Source: Cohaesibacter marisflavi
GTDB lineage: Bacteria > Pseudomonadota > Alphaproteobacteria > Rhizobiales > Cohaesibacteraceae
Assembly (NCBI RefSeq): GCF_900115225.1
Contig: NZ_FOVR01000006.1
Coordinates: 1-64,000 of the forward strand
Direction: 5' to 3'
Length of the DNA stretch: 64,000 nucleotides
Shown: one piece after another, positions 9,525 through 18,281 of the stretch
How positions within the stretch are numbered: the first letter of the stretch is position 1
Layout of the letters: each line of letters begins with the position of its first letter
Position numbers and translations under genes: made by a program
The notes under the pieces: generated by a model
Databases searched by the model: none
Told to the model about the DNA's origin: nothing
Seen by the model: only the letters and a program-made list of their open reading frames with translations

Positions 9525-10283
9525 TTAGCGGCCCAGATATCCGCCGTCGACGGGGATGATGGTGCCATTCACATAGTCGGAAGCCCCAGAGGCAAGGAAC
9601 AGCAGCGGCCCCTTCATGTCATCCGGCGTGCCCCAACGATGGGTCGGGATGCGCGCAGAAATCTCGGCATTCCGGCCTTCATCAGCCAGCAGAGCCGTAT
9701 TCATGTCGGTTGCCATGTAACCCGGAGCCAGTGCGTTGATGCAGATGCCTTGGCTGGCCCATTCATTCGAAAGCGCCTTGGTCAACTGGGCAATGCCGCC
9801 CTTGCTGGCCGCATAGGCCGGAACGGTATAGCCACCAAAGAAGCTCAGCAGCGACGCGATGTTGACGATCTTACCACGCCCTTTTGGCAGCATCACGCGG
9901 GCAGCCCGCTGGCAGAGATCGAAGACAGCAGTCAAGTTGACTTCCAGAACGGCATTCCAGTCATCAAGCGGAAATTCCTCGCTCTTGTGACGCTTCTGCA
10001 CGCCCGCTGCGGTGACCAGAATATCCAGATCGCCGCCCAATGCTTCGAGCGCCTTGTTAAAGCCCTCTTCGCGGGCCTTGGCGTCTGCCAGATCCACGGT
10101 CAGACCATGGCAGGTAAATCCGCGATCACAAAATTCTTTGGCCACATCATGCACGCTGGCACCCGAGCCAAAGATGACCACTTCAACACCGGCTTCAAGA
10201 AGCACTTCGGCCATACCTTTGCCAAGCCCGCGCGTACCGCCCGTTACAATGGCTTTCTGACCTTTTACGTCATATGGGTTCAT
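9525..10283 (-). CDS. kduD: 2-keto-3-deoxy-sugar-acid 3/5-dehydrogenase, SDR family (KduD-like)
   Basis: Expected to reduce DKII to KDG with NAD(P)H after KduI. 252 residues, classical short-chain dehydrogenase: cofactor motif TGGTRGLG at 14-21, TAAG at 91-94, catalytic Ser144, Tyr157 and Lys161 (YAASK). The C-terminal RIPTHRWGTPDDMKGPLLFL block is typical of KduD and gluconate 5-dehydrogenases. Distinguishing KduD from gluconate dehydrogenase rests mainly on the neighbouring kduI. Start ATG at 10283. Operon order on the minus strand is TRAP genes, MDR dehydrogenase, kduD, hydroxyacid dehydrogenase, YhcH gene. Confidence 0.8.
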   Translation of the reverse strand: MNPYDVKGQKAIVTGGTRGLGKGMAEVLLEAGVEVVIFGSGASVHDVAKEFCDRGFTCHGLTVDLADAKAREEGFNKALEALGGDLDILVTAAGVQKRHKSEEFPLDDWNAVLEVNLTAVFDLCQRAARVMLPKGRGKIVNIASLLSFFGGYTVPAYAASKGGIAQLTKALSNEWASQGICINALAPGYMATDMNTALLADEGRNAEISARIPTHRWGTPDDMKGPLLFLASGASDYVNGTIIPVDGGYLGR

Positions 10284-10304
10284 AATTTAGTCTTTCTGAA
10301 TTTC

Positions 10305-11327
10305 TTATGCCTGACAATCGACGAGAACCTTGACCGTGTTGACGGCCGGATCTGCGATCATGTCGAAGATGCCTTCGGATTCGGAGAGCGGAACAATCTG
10401 GGTCACCACTTTTTCAAGGTCTTCGGCAATGGTCTGCGCATAGGCAACAGACATTTCGAATTCCTGCTTGGTGTAGACGCGTGAGCCGATCAGGAGCTGT
10501 TCCTTGAAGTTCATGTCGCGCAAATCAACCGGACGTTCTTCCTTGTGAATGCCAGTCATGCAGATGGTGCCACCGATACGGCAAAGCTTGGTCATTTCAG
10601 CTGCCGAGCTTGGAGCGCCGGAACATTCGAACACGATGTCCACGCCTTCTTCGTTGGTGGTCTCGTTGATATAGTCAACAAGATTGGTGTCTCTCACATT
10701 GACAGTTTCCAGACCAAGATCCTTGCAGACGTCAAGGCGGGCCTGATCAACATCGGAAATAACAATGCGGGATGCACCGGAATGCTTGAGAACGATGGCC
10801 GTCAAAACGCCAATCGGACCGGCGCCAGTGACAACCGTAGAATTCAGCACATCAAAACGGGCCTGATGCAGAGAGCGCACAACGACGGCCAGAGGCTCGA
10901 CCAGAGCGGCAATCTTGTCGGTCATCGTGTCAGGAACCTTGAACAGTACATCTTCATCGACCCATGCACAGTCAGCCATGCCACCGTCCTTGTCGATACC
11001 GATGAGCTTCAGGCTCTTGCAGACATGCGGATGGCCGGTGCGGCATGCAAGGCATTCACCACAGGACAAAAGCGGATAGGCAACTACGCGGTCTCCCGGA
11101 GCAAAGCGCCCGGACCCATCCTGAATTTCCTCGATGGTACCAACAAATTCGTGCCCAAGCACCAGTGGCGCCGTTGCGCGCGGATGTTTGCCTGCAAAAA
11201 TGCCGATATCGGTGCCGCAAACACCACAATAGTGCATCTTGATTTTGGCAGCTCCGCTGCGTCCTTCGGGCACAGGAACGTCTTGAACTTCCACCTTATG
11301 CGGGGCCGTATATACTAGAGCTTTCAT
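10305..11327 (-). CDS. Zinc-dependent alcohol dehydrogenase, MDR family (polyol / sugar-acid type)
   Basis: 340 residues. Catalytic zinc ligands Cys37, His59 and Glu60 (GVCGTD; GHEF) and structural zinc cysteines 89, 92, 95 and 103. A Rossmann GAGPIG motif lies in the middle. The family includes L-idonate 5-dehydrogenase, sorbitol dehydrogenase and galactonate-type oxidoreductases; the substrate here is not decidable from sequence. It lies 21 bp upstream of kduD and is probably co-transcribed with it. Start ATG preceded by AAGGAGAAACAAA. A second MDR enzyme with identical zinc spacing lies at 34991-36010. Confidence 0.85.
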   Translation of the reverse strand: MKALVYTAPHKVEVQDVPVPEGRSGAAKIKMHYCGVCGTDIGIFAGKHPRATAPLVLGHEFVGTIEEIQDGSGRFAPGDRVVAYPLLSCGECLACRTGHPHVCKSLKLIGIDKDGGMADCAWVDEDVLFKVPDTMTDKIAALVEPLAVVVRSLHQARFDVLNSTVVTGAGPIGVLTAIVLKHSGASRIVISDVDQARLDVCKDLGLETVNVRDTNLVDYINETTNEEGVDIVFECSGAPSSAAEMTKLCRIGGTICMTGIHKEERPVDLRDMNFKEQLLIGSRVYTKQEFEMSVAYAQTIAEDLEKVVTQIVPLSESEGIFDMIADPAVNTVKVLVDCQA

Positions 11328-11341
11328 TTTGTTTCTCCTTC

Positions 11342-11457
11342 ATGAGGCGACCTCATTGGAGCGTTGCCGCCCGGTGAGCTGTCGCCTGCCTGACCTTTGC
11401 GCCAGCGAGGGCGGAAAGGTCAAAACTCTCCTGTTGCCGAGCAAAGATGCTCGGCAA
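11342..11457 (-). other. Three consecutive hairpins between TRAP operon and alcohol dehydrogenase
   Basis: Stems: ATGAGG/CCTCAT (11342-11356); TGACCTTT-g-CGCC with GGCG-g-AAAGGTCA (11391-11422); TTGCCGAGCA/TGCTCGGCAA, a perfect 10-bp stem with a 4-nt loop (11434-11457). They occupy most of the 159-bp gap between dctM and the downstream enzyme genes. None has a U-run; they may limit read-through or protect the transporter mRNA. Confidence 0.55.
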
Positions 11458-11486
11458 TTCCATTTTCTACACCTTGCTTGCGATGA

Positions 11487-12794
11487 TCAATTCATCAGGC
11501 CTGCCAGACGAGGCAGAGCGAGTGAAATTTCCGGTACGAATGTGACAACCATCAACAAACAGCACAGGATCAGGAAGTAAGGCAACATCGGTTTGACAAC
11601 CTGCTCGATCTTCAAATCCGCTATTCGACAGCCGACAAAAAGAATGGGTCCAACCGGCGGCGTAATCGTACCGATGCAGAGGTTGAAGACCATCAACACA
11701 CCGAAATGCACCACATCAAAACCAAGAGACATGGCAATCGGCAGGAAGATCGGAGCGAAAATCAGGATCGCAGGGGTCGGATCCATCACGCAGCCCAGCA
11801 GCAGCATCACGAAGTTCATGATGATCATGATCAGGATCGGGCTGTCGGTAATGCTCAGAAGCGAGTCCGCAATGATGTTCGGGATTTTGGCAAAAGCCAT
11901 GATCCAGCCCATGATGGCAGAAACACCGATCATGAAGATGATCATGGATGTTGTCTTGACGGTCGCCAACAGGAAGCGCGGGATCATGTTGACCGTGATG
12001 GTGCGATATAGGAACGACAGGATCGTTACATACACAACAGCAATACAGCTGGCTTCCGTCGGCGTGAAGATACCAGAGATGATACCACCAACCACAACGA
12101 AGATCAGGAACAGGGATGGAACCGCATCAACAGTGATCTTCACATTGTCTTTGAAGCTGCCCAGCTTTTCGGATTTATATCCGGCTTTGCGCGCAAAGAA
12201 CATGGCAGGGATCATGCAACCCAATCCCCACAGAATGCCCGGACCGTAACCGGCAACGAACAGAGCGGCAACAGATGCGCCACCACTGGCGAGCGAGTAG
12301 ATGATGAAAGTGTTGCTGGGTGGGATAAGCATGCCCGCAGGCGCAGAAGCAATATTGGCGGCCGCCGCGACATTGGGATCATAGCCCTCGTTCTTCTGCT
12401 GCGGACCAATCGCGCCACCAATAGCAGCAGCAGCGGCAACCCCTGAGCCACTGATCGCGCCAAACAGCATGTTGGCCACGATGTTGGTCTGGATGAGAGC
12501 CCCGGGGATAAACCAGATGACCGCCTTGGCGAAGTTGATCAACCTTTGGGCGATACCTCCGTTGGTCATGATAATCCCGGCCAGAACGAAGAAGGGAATG
12601 GCCAGCAGGGAGAATGAATTGATTCCGGCAAAAACACGCTGGGCTGCGGTAATTGCCATCCGATCGAAACCGAAGATGGTGGTCATGGCCGCCACGGAAC
12701 CAATCCCCATGGCGATACTGATCGGCACACCAATTGCGAGAAGAATTGGTATGGAAATGAGCATAATTAGGCCGATATCGGCTGCGTTTGCCAC
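11487..12794 (-). CDS. TRAP transporter large permease, DctM family (uronate locus)
   Basis: 435 residues, strongly hydrophobic with about 12 predicted membrane segments; sodium-coupled large subunit of a tripartite ATP-independent transporter. Family blocks: ISIPILLAIGVPISIAMGIG at the N-terminus, FAGINSFSLLAIPFFVLAGI, LFGAISGSGVAAAAAIGG, IPPSNTFIIYSLASG and GTITPPVGPILFVGC. The preceding dctQ ends 4 bp before it. With the P and Q subunits upstream it completes a dctP-dctQ-dctM operon on the minus strand. Substrate is inferred from the neighbouring kdu and uxa genes to be a uronate or unsaturated uronide. Confidence 0.92.
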   Translation of the reverse strand: MANAADIGLIMLISIPILLAIGVPISIAMGIGSVAAMTTIFGFDRMAITAAQRVFAGINSFSLLAIPFFVLAGIIMTNGGIAQRLINFAKAVIWFIPGALIQTNIVANMLFGAISGSGVAAAAAIGGAIGPQQKNEGYDPNVAAAANIASAPAGMLIPPSNTFIIYSLASGGASVAALFVAGYGPGILWGLGCMIPAMFFARKAGYKSEKLGSFKDNVKITVDAVPSLFLIFVVVGGIISGIFTPTEASCIAVVYVTILSFLYRTITVNMIPRFLLATVKTTSMIIFMIGVSAIMGWIMAFAKIPNIIADSLLSITDSPILIMIIMNFVMLLLGCVMDPTPAILIFAPIFLPIAMSLGFDVVHFGVLMVFNLCIGTITPPVGPILFVGCRIADLKIEQVVKPMLPYFLILCCLLMVVTFVPEISLALPRLAGLMN

Positions 12795-12798
12795 TGGG

Positions 12799-13308
12799 TC
12801 AGCCCTCCATCTTGCTGGATTGGTCCTTGCCCAATGCGGTCAAGGATTTGAAATCGTTCCAGATATTGTAGAAACAATAGAAAACAGAGAAGGCGCCACT
12901 CAATGGAAGAGCCAGATAGATCTGCCCTGTTCTGATGACCGGAATTGCCGCATTTGTCTGACGCATCGTCCGGTTGACAGCATCAACACCCCCGATAAGC
13001 AGAATGGAGGTGACAAACCCGAGGATCAAAAGACTGATGATGATCTGGAAAATCAGTTGTTTTCTGGCAGACATCATGTCGAGGCCGATCTCGATGGCCA
13101 TATGCCCTTTTTCACCGAACAGCAAAGCTGCTCCCAAAAGAACGAACCAGACAAACATGATTTTGGAGAGCTCTTCGGAGAATGCCCCGGAGCTATTGAA
13201 GAAAAAGCGCCCCACAACCTGCCAGGTTACAGCAACCACCAGAAGACCGCACAGGATTATGCAGCTCGTAGCCAGAATGCGATCAGCCCAGCGCTTAATA
13301 GCATGCAT
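12799..13308 (-). CDS. TRAP transporter small permease, DctQ family (uronate locus)
   Basis: 169 residues with four hydrophobic segments, the usual DctQ layout, and the family block SEELSKIMFVWFVLLGAALLF. The frame is open upstream, but the ATG at 13308 sits behind AAGGAGGAAGTTTCA, an excellent ribosome site, so the shorter start is used. It partners the DctM protein encoded 4 bp downstream and the periplasmic protein encoded upstream. Confidence 0.9.
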   Translation of the reverse strand: MHAIKRWADRILATSCIILCGLLVVAVTWQVVGRFFFNSSGAFSEELSKIMFVWFVLLGAALLFGEKGHMAIEIGLDMMSARKQLIFQIIISLLILGFVTSILLIGGVDAVNRTMRQTNAAIPVIRTGQIYLALPLSGAFSVFYCFYNIWNDFKSLTALGKDQSSKMEG

Positions 13309-13334
13309 TGAAACTTCCTCCTTCGCCCTTGAAT

Positions 13335-13361
13335 GAGGACCGGATGCAAGCACCCGGCCTC
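13335..13361 (-). other. Stem-loop between dctP and dctQ
   Basis: GAGG-a-CCGG and CCGG-CCTC form an 8-bp stem with one bulge in the 79-bp gap after the binding-protein gene. Hairpins here commonly raise the level of binding-protein mRNA over permease mRNA; that role is inferred. Confidence 0.45.
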
Positions 13362-13387
13362 TCTTGGCTTTGGAACCTTGCTACAGA

Positions 13388-14380
13388 TTATTCACCGTGG
13401 ATCTGGCTATAGATCTTCTTGGTAACGTCACTGCTCAGTTTCTTTTCAGTAAGAGGCTTCACAGCATCTCTGAAGGACTGCAGATCAACCTGGTTGAACT
13501 TGGCACCGGCTTTCTCAGCGTCGGCTTTTGCAACAGCAACAGCTTCAGCGAAGGACTCATATTCATAGTCGACAGCTTTTGGCAGTTCTTCAGCAAAGAT
13601 CTGTTTCACATCGTCCGGCAGATCATTGTAGATGTCAGCGCTCATGATGAGATAGTCTGGCATCATCAGGTGCTGGGTATAGGAATAGTATGGTGCGATT
13701 TCGCTGTGTTTCAGGGAAGAGTAGACGATTTCGTTGTTTTCGCCACCGTCAAGAACACCGGTCTGAATAGCGGTGTAAACTTCGCCCTGCCCCATTGCGA
13801 TACCGTTACCACCCATCAGGTTCATCATTTCGATGTTGGTATCGGACTGCATAACGCGGATTTTATCGCCGCCCATATCAGCAGGTTTCTCAACCGGACC
13901 GGACTTGCGGTAAACGTTGCGAACGCCGCCATGGAAGGCAGCCAGAACAACGATACCCTGATCTTCAACAGAATGATAAAGATCACCCACGATTGCAGGA
14001 TCGTTCACAACCTGACGCTGCTGTTCAACACTGTCGAACATGTAAGGCAGGTTGAAGATAACGAAATCAGGGTTCCAGCTTTCCAGAAGACTTGCAGCAG
14101 CCAGCGACATGGCGATGGTGCCGGTCTGGGTCATCTCGATGGCTTCTTTCTGAGCGCCGAGCAATTCGTTGGGATAAACCTCAACTTTATACTCGCCGTT
14201 TGTACGCTCAGCCAGAGCCTCGCCGAATTTCTGCATGGCCTTGAACTGCGGATGGGATTCCGGCTGGTTGAAGGCAACCTGAAATACGGTTTCAGCCATA
14301 ACAGGGGTTGCGCCATAAACAGCCGAAAGAGCGAGCGCCCCCACACCTGCGACCGCAGCAATAGCACTATAATGTTTCAT
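13388..14380 (-). CDS. TRAP transporter substrate-binding protein, DctP family (uronate locus)
   Basis: 330 residues; signal peptide to about residue 29 (MKHYSAIAAVAGVGALALSA ... VMAE), so periplasmic. Family features: FNQPESHPQFKAMQKFGEAL, the ligand-domain YPNELLGAQKEAIEMTQ, and GNGIAMGQGEVYTAIQTGVLDGGENN. The carboxylate-binding Arg typical of the family is probably in DKIRVMQSD. The frame is open to 14446, but the ATG at 14380 has GGAGGAAGTT in front and starts the signal peptide. First gene of the dctP-dctQ-dctM set; two copies of TGTAGATC (14394 and 14409) lie just upstream. Confidence 0.92.
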   Translation of the reverse strand: MKHYSAIAAVAGVGALALSAVYGATPVMAETVFQVAFNQPESHPQFKAMQKFGEALAERTNGEYKVEVYPNELLGAQKEAIEMTQTGTIAMSLAAASLLESWNPDFVIFNLPYMFDSVEQQRQVVNDPAIVGDLYHSVEDQGIVVLAAFHGGVRNVYRKSGPVEKPADMGGDKIRVMQSDTNIEMMNLMGGNGIAMGQGEVYTAIQTGVLDGGENNEIVYSSLKHSEIAPYYSYTQHLMMPDYLIMSADIYNDLPDDVKQIFAEELPKAVDYEYESFAEAVAVAKADAEKAGAKFNQVDLQSFRDAVKPLTEKKLSSDVTKKIYSQIHGE

Positions 14381-14459
14381 AACTTCCTCCATTTGTAGAT
14401 CAAACACATGTAGATCCAACGCGGCGGCAACCCCTCTTAAATCCATAAGGAAGCTGCCC

Positions 14460-15227
14460 CTAATTCAGCGAAGTGGTTTCTCTCCGCCATCTATCGAGGA
14501 CTTGTTCCAAGTCCCCTGTAAAGTAGCTCGGGTTGCGATCTCGGATCTCGCTCAGATCCTCGGCACTCAGGCCGGCAAGATGCAACCGCATGGCCTCCGC
14601 AGCGCGGTCTTCATCATGAGCAGCAATCGCCTCGACAATATCGGCGTGCTCCTGCAACACCCGCTCCATACGCAAAGGCTGCTGAATGGTCAGAAGCCGG
14701 TAGCGGTCAACATGAAGCTTGATCCGATCGATGATCGTCCAGATTCCCGGGTATCCTCCCGCCAAAGCGATCGCGTGATGAAGATCTTCATCCGTTGCGT
14801 AGAATTTCTCGTAGTCTTCCGCTTCCTTATGCTCCTGCTGGGCAATGATAAGCGCGCGCATTCTTGCAATGTCGCTGCCCTTGGCCAGCTGAACGGCGGC
14901 TTTCGTCGTCACCTGCTCCAGAGCAGCTCTTGCCACTTGAGATTCCAAAACATCAGCAATGGGGATTTTCGCAACCGAAGTGCCCGATTTCGGCACGATG
15001 TCGACCAACCGTTCCTCCGCAAGGCGCAGCAGCGCTTCGCGAATGGGGGTGCGGCTGACCCCGTGTTCCAAAGCGATCTCTTTCTCACTGATCGCTTCTC
15101 CGGGGAGACGCTGCATTGAAACGATTTCGGTGCGTAGCCGGCGATGCACAATCTGCGTTGTCGTCAACGCGCGATGATTGCCACCTGCCGCCATAGTTCC
15201 TCCACCAACAGCCAGACTGCTGATCAT
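14460..15227 (-). CDS. GntR-family transcriptional regulator, FadR/FCD subfamily
   Basis: 255 residues. N-terminal winged helix (residues about 18-85): QIVHRRLRTEIVSM, GVSRTPIREALLRLAEERLV and VPKSGTSVAKI. C-terminal all-helical FCD ligand domain containing DEDLHHAIALAGG and a late HADIVEAIAAHD with metal-site-type Asp and His residues. It probably represses the adjacent TRAP and kdu operon and is released by a uronate-derived effector. Start ATG at 15227 behind AGAGGAGATAAC; a longer frame exists but lacks a site. The palindrome at 15259-15270, 31 bp upstream, is a likely autoregulatory operator. Confidence 0.88.
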   Translation of the reverse strand: MISSLAVGGGTMAAGGNHRALTTTQIVHRRLRTEIVSMQRLPGEAISEKEIALEHGVSRTPIREALLRLAEERLVDIVPKSGTSVAKIPIADVLESQVARAALEQVTTKAAVQLAKGSDIARMRALIIAQQEHKEAEDYEKFYATDEDLHHAIALAGGYPGIWTIIDRIKLHVDRYRLLTIQQPLRMERVLQEHADIVEAIAAHDEDRAAEAMRLHLAGLSAEDLSEIRDRNPSYFTGDLEQVLDRWRRETTSLN

Positions 15228-15791
15228 TGTTATCTCCTCTTCGGTATATCTCATATATCTTGTATACAAGTTTGTAAAGGCCGATTCTCCTTCGGCTCAT
15301 TGAACGCAAAATGTCCGCGAAACTTGCACCCAAGCATGTCAGTAAGAACCACAAGGGTAGCAAAAAGACCCCCAGCCCAAAGACACACGCTATTCGCGCA
15401 CAGCCTAGTGGCAACAAAATCGCCACATCAAACACTTACCACTATTTATCAGCAAATTTAACTATTCTAGTACATCTGGCATACATGCCCCTTATTCAGC
15501 GCTGCTCCTGCACAAACCAAGTGTAACCACTTACAAAATCACTCAATAAACAAGTTGGGGAAATGTCTTCGCCTTCACAGAGCATTTTCCTCTCCCGCCT
15601 CCCGCGGCCCTCAGAGAAAGGAGAATTGAAAAACAAACGATTGAATTAATTGGTCTAATTTTATCCATTTCCATATAGAAAAAATCCGATCAAAGACCGC
15701 AGTGTCTCCCCAGTTCAGCTATCCAGACCATCAAATTCCCTCCGTCTGAAAAACAGGCCCTGCTTGTCATCAAGATTCTGTTTGACGCCAC
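15228..15791. other. Divergent regulatory region between the uronate GntR gene and nanR
   Basis: About 560 bp with no credible gene. The left end holds the GntR leader and the CTTGTATACAAG palindrome; the right end abuts the nanR operator. The centre (about 15400-15700) is AT-rich and without visible repeats. Short plus-strand frames here lack ribosome sites. Confidence 0.6.
15259..15270. promoter_or_regulatory. Palindromic GntR/FCD operator
   Basis: CTTGTATACAAG is a perfect 12-bp palindrome 31 bp upstream of the GntR start. TTGTATACAA-like palindromes are a known recognition class for FCD-type GntR repressors of sugar-acid and TRAP operons. Assignment to the adjacent regulator is inferred from position. 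Confidence 0.6.
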
Positions 15792-15818
15792 TGGTATAAC
15801 AGGTTAACAGTTATACCA
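15792..15818. promoter_or_regulatory. NanR-type operator overlapping the nanR start
   Basis: TGGTATAAC and GTTATACCA are perfect 9-bp inverted repeats separated by AGGTTAACA. The left arm includes the GGTATA hexamer recognised by E. coli NanR, and TGGTATAACAGGT matches the start of the E. coli nan operator as I recall it. The last base is the A of the nanR ATG, so bound repressor would block initiation directly; TATAAC within the left arm could also be the -10 element. Confidence 0.7.
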
Positions 15819-16513
15819 TGAAACTATCCTTGCGCAGAAAATTGTCGGACGAGGTCCGCATCAAACTGGAAGAGCTCATCAGGGACGAGATTTATCCTGA
15901 GGGCAGCTCCTTGCCTTCTGAACGCGAGTTGATGGAGATGTTCGATGTCGGACGCCCATCCATTCGCGAAGCCCTTTTCGGGCTGGAGAGAATGGGCCTC
16001 ATCAAGATCAAGATGGGAGAGAAGGCGCGTGTCACGCGCCCGACCCCGCAGGCCTTGCTGTCATCTCTGTCAGGAGTCGCCAACATCCTGCTGGATTCCT
16101 CCGAAGGTGTTCAGAATTTCGAGCAGGCTCGTATTTTCCTTGAAGGGGCCGTCGCCCGCTATGCGGCAGAAAACGCAACCGGAGCCCAGATAGAAGCACT
16201 GGAAGAGGCGTTGAGGCAGAATGAACAGACCATCATGAAGCCGCGCGCCTTTGCCATCACCGACGTCGCCTTCCATCGCTTGCTGACCAGCATTCCGGAC
16301 AATCCCATTTTCATGGCGATGCATGATGCGCTCGTCGACTGGATGATCAACCAGCGCCCGCTGCCCAAGGATGAAGGCATTTCCAACACCAAGAGTTTCG
16401 AAGGCCATGTGGCAATTTTCAACGCGATCAGGGACCGCAAGCCCATCGACGCCATGATGGCCATGGAAGAACATCTCAAGGATGTTCAGAAGCGATATCA
16501 GGAATTCGGTTAG
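15818..16513 (+). CDS. nanR: NanR-like GntR/FCD transcriptional regulator
   Basis: 231 residues. Winged helix at about 8-75 with LRRKLSDEVRIKLEELIRDE, LPSERELMEMFDVGRPSIRE and ALFGLERMGLIKIKMGEKAR, then an FCD effector domain containing AITDVAFHRLLTSIPDNPIF and a late HVAIFNAIRD. This layout matches NanR, the sialic-acid repressor, and the GGTATA-bearing operator at its own start supports that. There is almost no leader and no clear Shine-Dalgarno, so it may be poorly translated or leaderless. It probably represses itself and the siaPQM-nanA-SDR genes downstream; symbol given by context and operator, not by alignment. Confidence 0.75.
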   Translation: MKLSLRRKLSDEVRIKLEELIRDEIYPEGSSLPSERELMEMFDVGRPSIREALFGLERMGLIKIKMGEKARVTRPTPQALLSSLSGVANILLDSSEGVQNFEQARIFLEGAVARYAAENATGAQIEALEEALRQNEQTIMKPRAFAITDVAFHRLLTSIPDNPIFMAMHDALVDWMINQRPLPKDEGISNTKSFEGHVAIFNAIRDRKPIDAMMAMEEHLKDVQKRYQEFG

Positions 16514-16702
16514 GAGGACCATTTCCCTCGCCAGAGCGCTTGGAACGCAAGGCGGGAGGATATCGAACGAAGGACCACGCGAGGCCGGATGACTTTCGGC
16601 CTGCTTGAAAATCAGGAGAAATGCAAAAAGCGATCTGGATGCCCCATCCGGTTCGCGCCCCGAAAGGGAAAAAATACTCAGACATGATTAAGGGAGGAAC
16701 CT

Positions 16703-17677
16703 ATGAAACATGTACTGACTTGCCTGGCGGTTGCCGGCATGCTCGTCGCTGGCCCTGCGCTGGCTCAGGATACGCGCACGCTCTCATTTGGCATGCAAGG
16801 GACGCCGGGCGACCCACAATATCAAGGCGTCATGGAGGCCGCCAAGGTATTGGAGGAAGAATCCAACGGCCGCCTCAAACTTGAGGTGTTCCCCAATTCG
16901 CAGCTCGGCACCTTTACCGAAATGATGGAACAGGTCACGCTGGGTGATCTCGATTTCACACTGAACCCGTTTGGCGGTATGGACCCATGGGTCTCGCGCG
17001 CCGTGATCGCCAGTACCGCCTATGTGGTCAAGGATTTCGATCATCTGCAGAAAATTCTGGCATCGGATTGGGGACAGGGCGTTCTGGAAGAAATGCGCAC
17101 GGAGAACGGTTGGAGGACCGTTGATTCCTGGTATTTCGGCACCCGCGAAACCACATCCAACAAGCCCATCACGAAACTGGAAGACTTTAAGGGCATGAAG
17201 CTGCGCGTGCCAAATTCCGCGCCTCAGCTTCAATGGGCAAAAGCCATGGGTGCCAGCCCGACCCCTGTTGCCTTTGCAGAGGTCTATCTGGCCCTGCAAA
17301 CCAATCAGGTTGACGGACAGGAAAACCCGCTCCCGATCATCGACGCCATGAAATTCATGGAAGTGCAGAGCAACATCACCCTGACCAACCATCTGGTTCA
17401 GGATCAGCTCGTGCTGATGTCAGAGGAAACATGGAAAGATCTGTCTGAAGAAGACCAGAAGATCGTCATGGATGCCTTCAAGGCCGGCGGTTTGGTCAAC
17501 AATAAGGTGGTCAAGGATAACGAAGCCGCCCTGCTGAGCAAGTTCGAAGACAATGGCGCCAAGGTCAATCGCCCAGAACTGGCTCCTTTCCGAGCAGCCA
17601 TGGAACCATCCTACAAGGAACTCGACAGCAAGTTCGGCGAGGGAATTGTCGAAAAACTCTCCAGTCTGGCTGACTGA
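16703..17677 (+). CDS. siaP: TRAP substrate-binding protein, SiaP-like
   Basis: 324 residues; signal peptide ending near residue 22 (AGPALAQD), periplasmic. It carries the SiaP-like run TRETTSNKPI, DFKGMKLRVPNSAP, MGASPTPVAFAEVYLALQTN and QVDGQENPL, where the Arg of KLRVPN is the carboxylate-binding residue of the family and the Asn/Gln positions shape the sugar site. H. influenzae SiaP has very similar segments as I recall it, but related DctP proteins for other acids share many of them. Start ATG follows AAGGGAGGAACCT. First structural gene after nanR. Confidence 0.8.
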   Translation: MKHVLTCLAVAGMLVAGPALAQDTRTLSFGMQGTPGDPQYQGVMEAAKVLEEESNGRLKLEVFPNSQLGTFTEMMEQVTLGDLDFTLNPFGGMDPWVSRAVIASTAYVVKDFDHLQKILASDWGQGVLEEMRTENGWRTVDSWYFGTRETTSNKPITKLEDFKGMKLRVPNSAPQLQWAKAMGASPTPVAFAEVYLALQTNQVDGQENPLPIIDAMKFMEVQSNITLTNHLVQDQLVLMSEETWKDLSEEDQKIVMDAFKAGGLVNNKVVKDNEAALLSKFEDNGAKVNRPELAPFRAAMEPSYKELDSKFGEGIVEKLSSLAD

Positions 17678-17741
17678 CCCCTCCTCCACTCATGCGCCTC
17701 GCAATTCCTCTTTGCGGGGTGCGCTTTGGAAGGCTTTGTCC

Positions 17742-18281
17742 ATGAAATCGTCATTTCTATATCAGCGTCTTCTCAGATTTGAGGAGACCATCGGGATCGT
17801 GCTGTCCATTTTTGTCTTCGGCGCCATCGCGCTCCAGGTGATTACCCGATTTGTCTTTCACGCCCCGCTCTTCTGGACAGAAGAAGCCGCCCGCTATCTG
17901 TTTGTCTGGATGGTGGCCATGGGGGCCGCAGAATGCGTCCGCAGCCGCTCGCACATCTCAATGGATGTGTTCGTGCTCATGCTGCCAGACCGCCTGCGCA
18001 TCCTCTTGCGCACGCTTTTGAATATGGTGGTGGTCGCCGCTCTGCTGATGCTGGTCTGGTATGGCTATTTCGGCATGCTGCGCGCCAATCGCGTGGTGTC
18101 CGTCACCTTGGGTGTTTCCGAAGCTTTCCTCTATGGCGCCTTGCCCGTCGGTGCGGCCCTGATGGCCTTTCGCATGGTCATCGTCATTATCGAGAATATA
18201 CGCTTTTTGATCACCGGTCAGTCATCCCCTGACAACAAGGACACGATCCTTGTGCAGGATTCCCGAGAAAGGTCGCTATAA
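17742..18281 (+). CDS. TRAP small permease, SiaQ-like
   Basis: 179 residues, four hydrophobic segments with the DctQ block FWTEEAARYLFVWMVAMGAAE and conserved RSRSHISMDVF after it. The frame runs back into siaP, but the ATG at 17742 is the sensible start, 64 bp after the siaP stop. Its stop overlaps the start of the large permease (TAATG), indicating translational coupling. Confidence 0.88.
   Translation: MKSSFLYQRLLRFEETIGIVLSIFVFGAIALQVITRFVFHAPLFWTEEAARYLFVWMVAMGAAECVRSRSHISMDVFVLMLPDRLRILLRTLLNMVVVAALLMLVWYGYFGMLRANRVVSVTLGVSEAFLYGALPVGAALMAFRMVIVIIENIRFLITGQSSPDNKDTILVQDSRERSL

Noticed and set aside
8883-10484. 533-codon plus-strand open frame
   Set aside because: It runs antisense across the 2-hydroxyacid dehydrogenase, kduD and the start of the MDR gene, all of which have complete family motifs; the antisense translation has no family resemblance.
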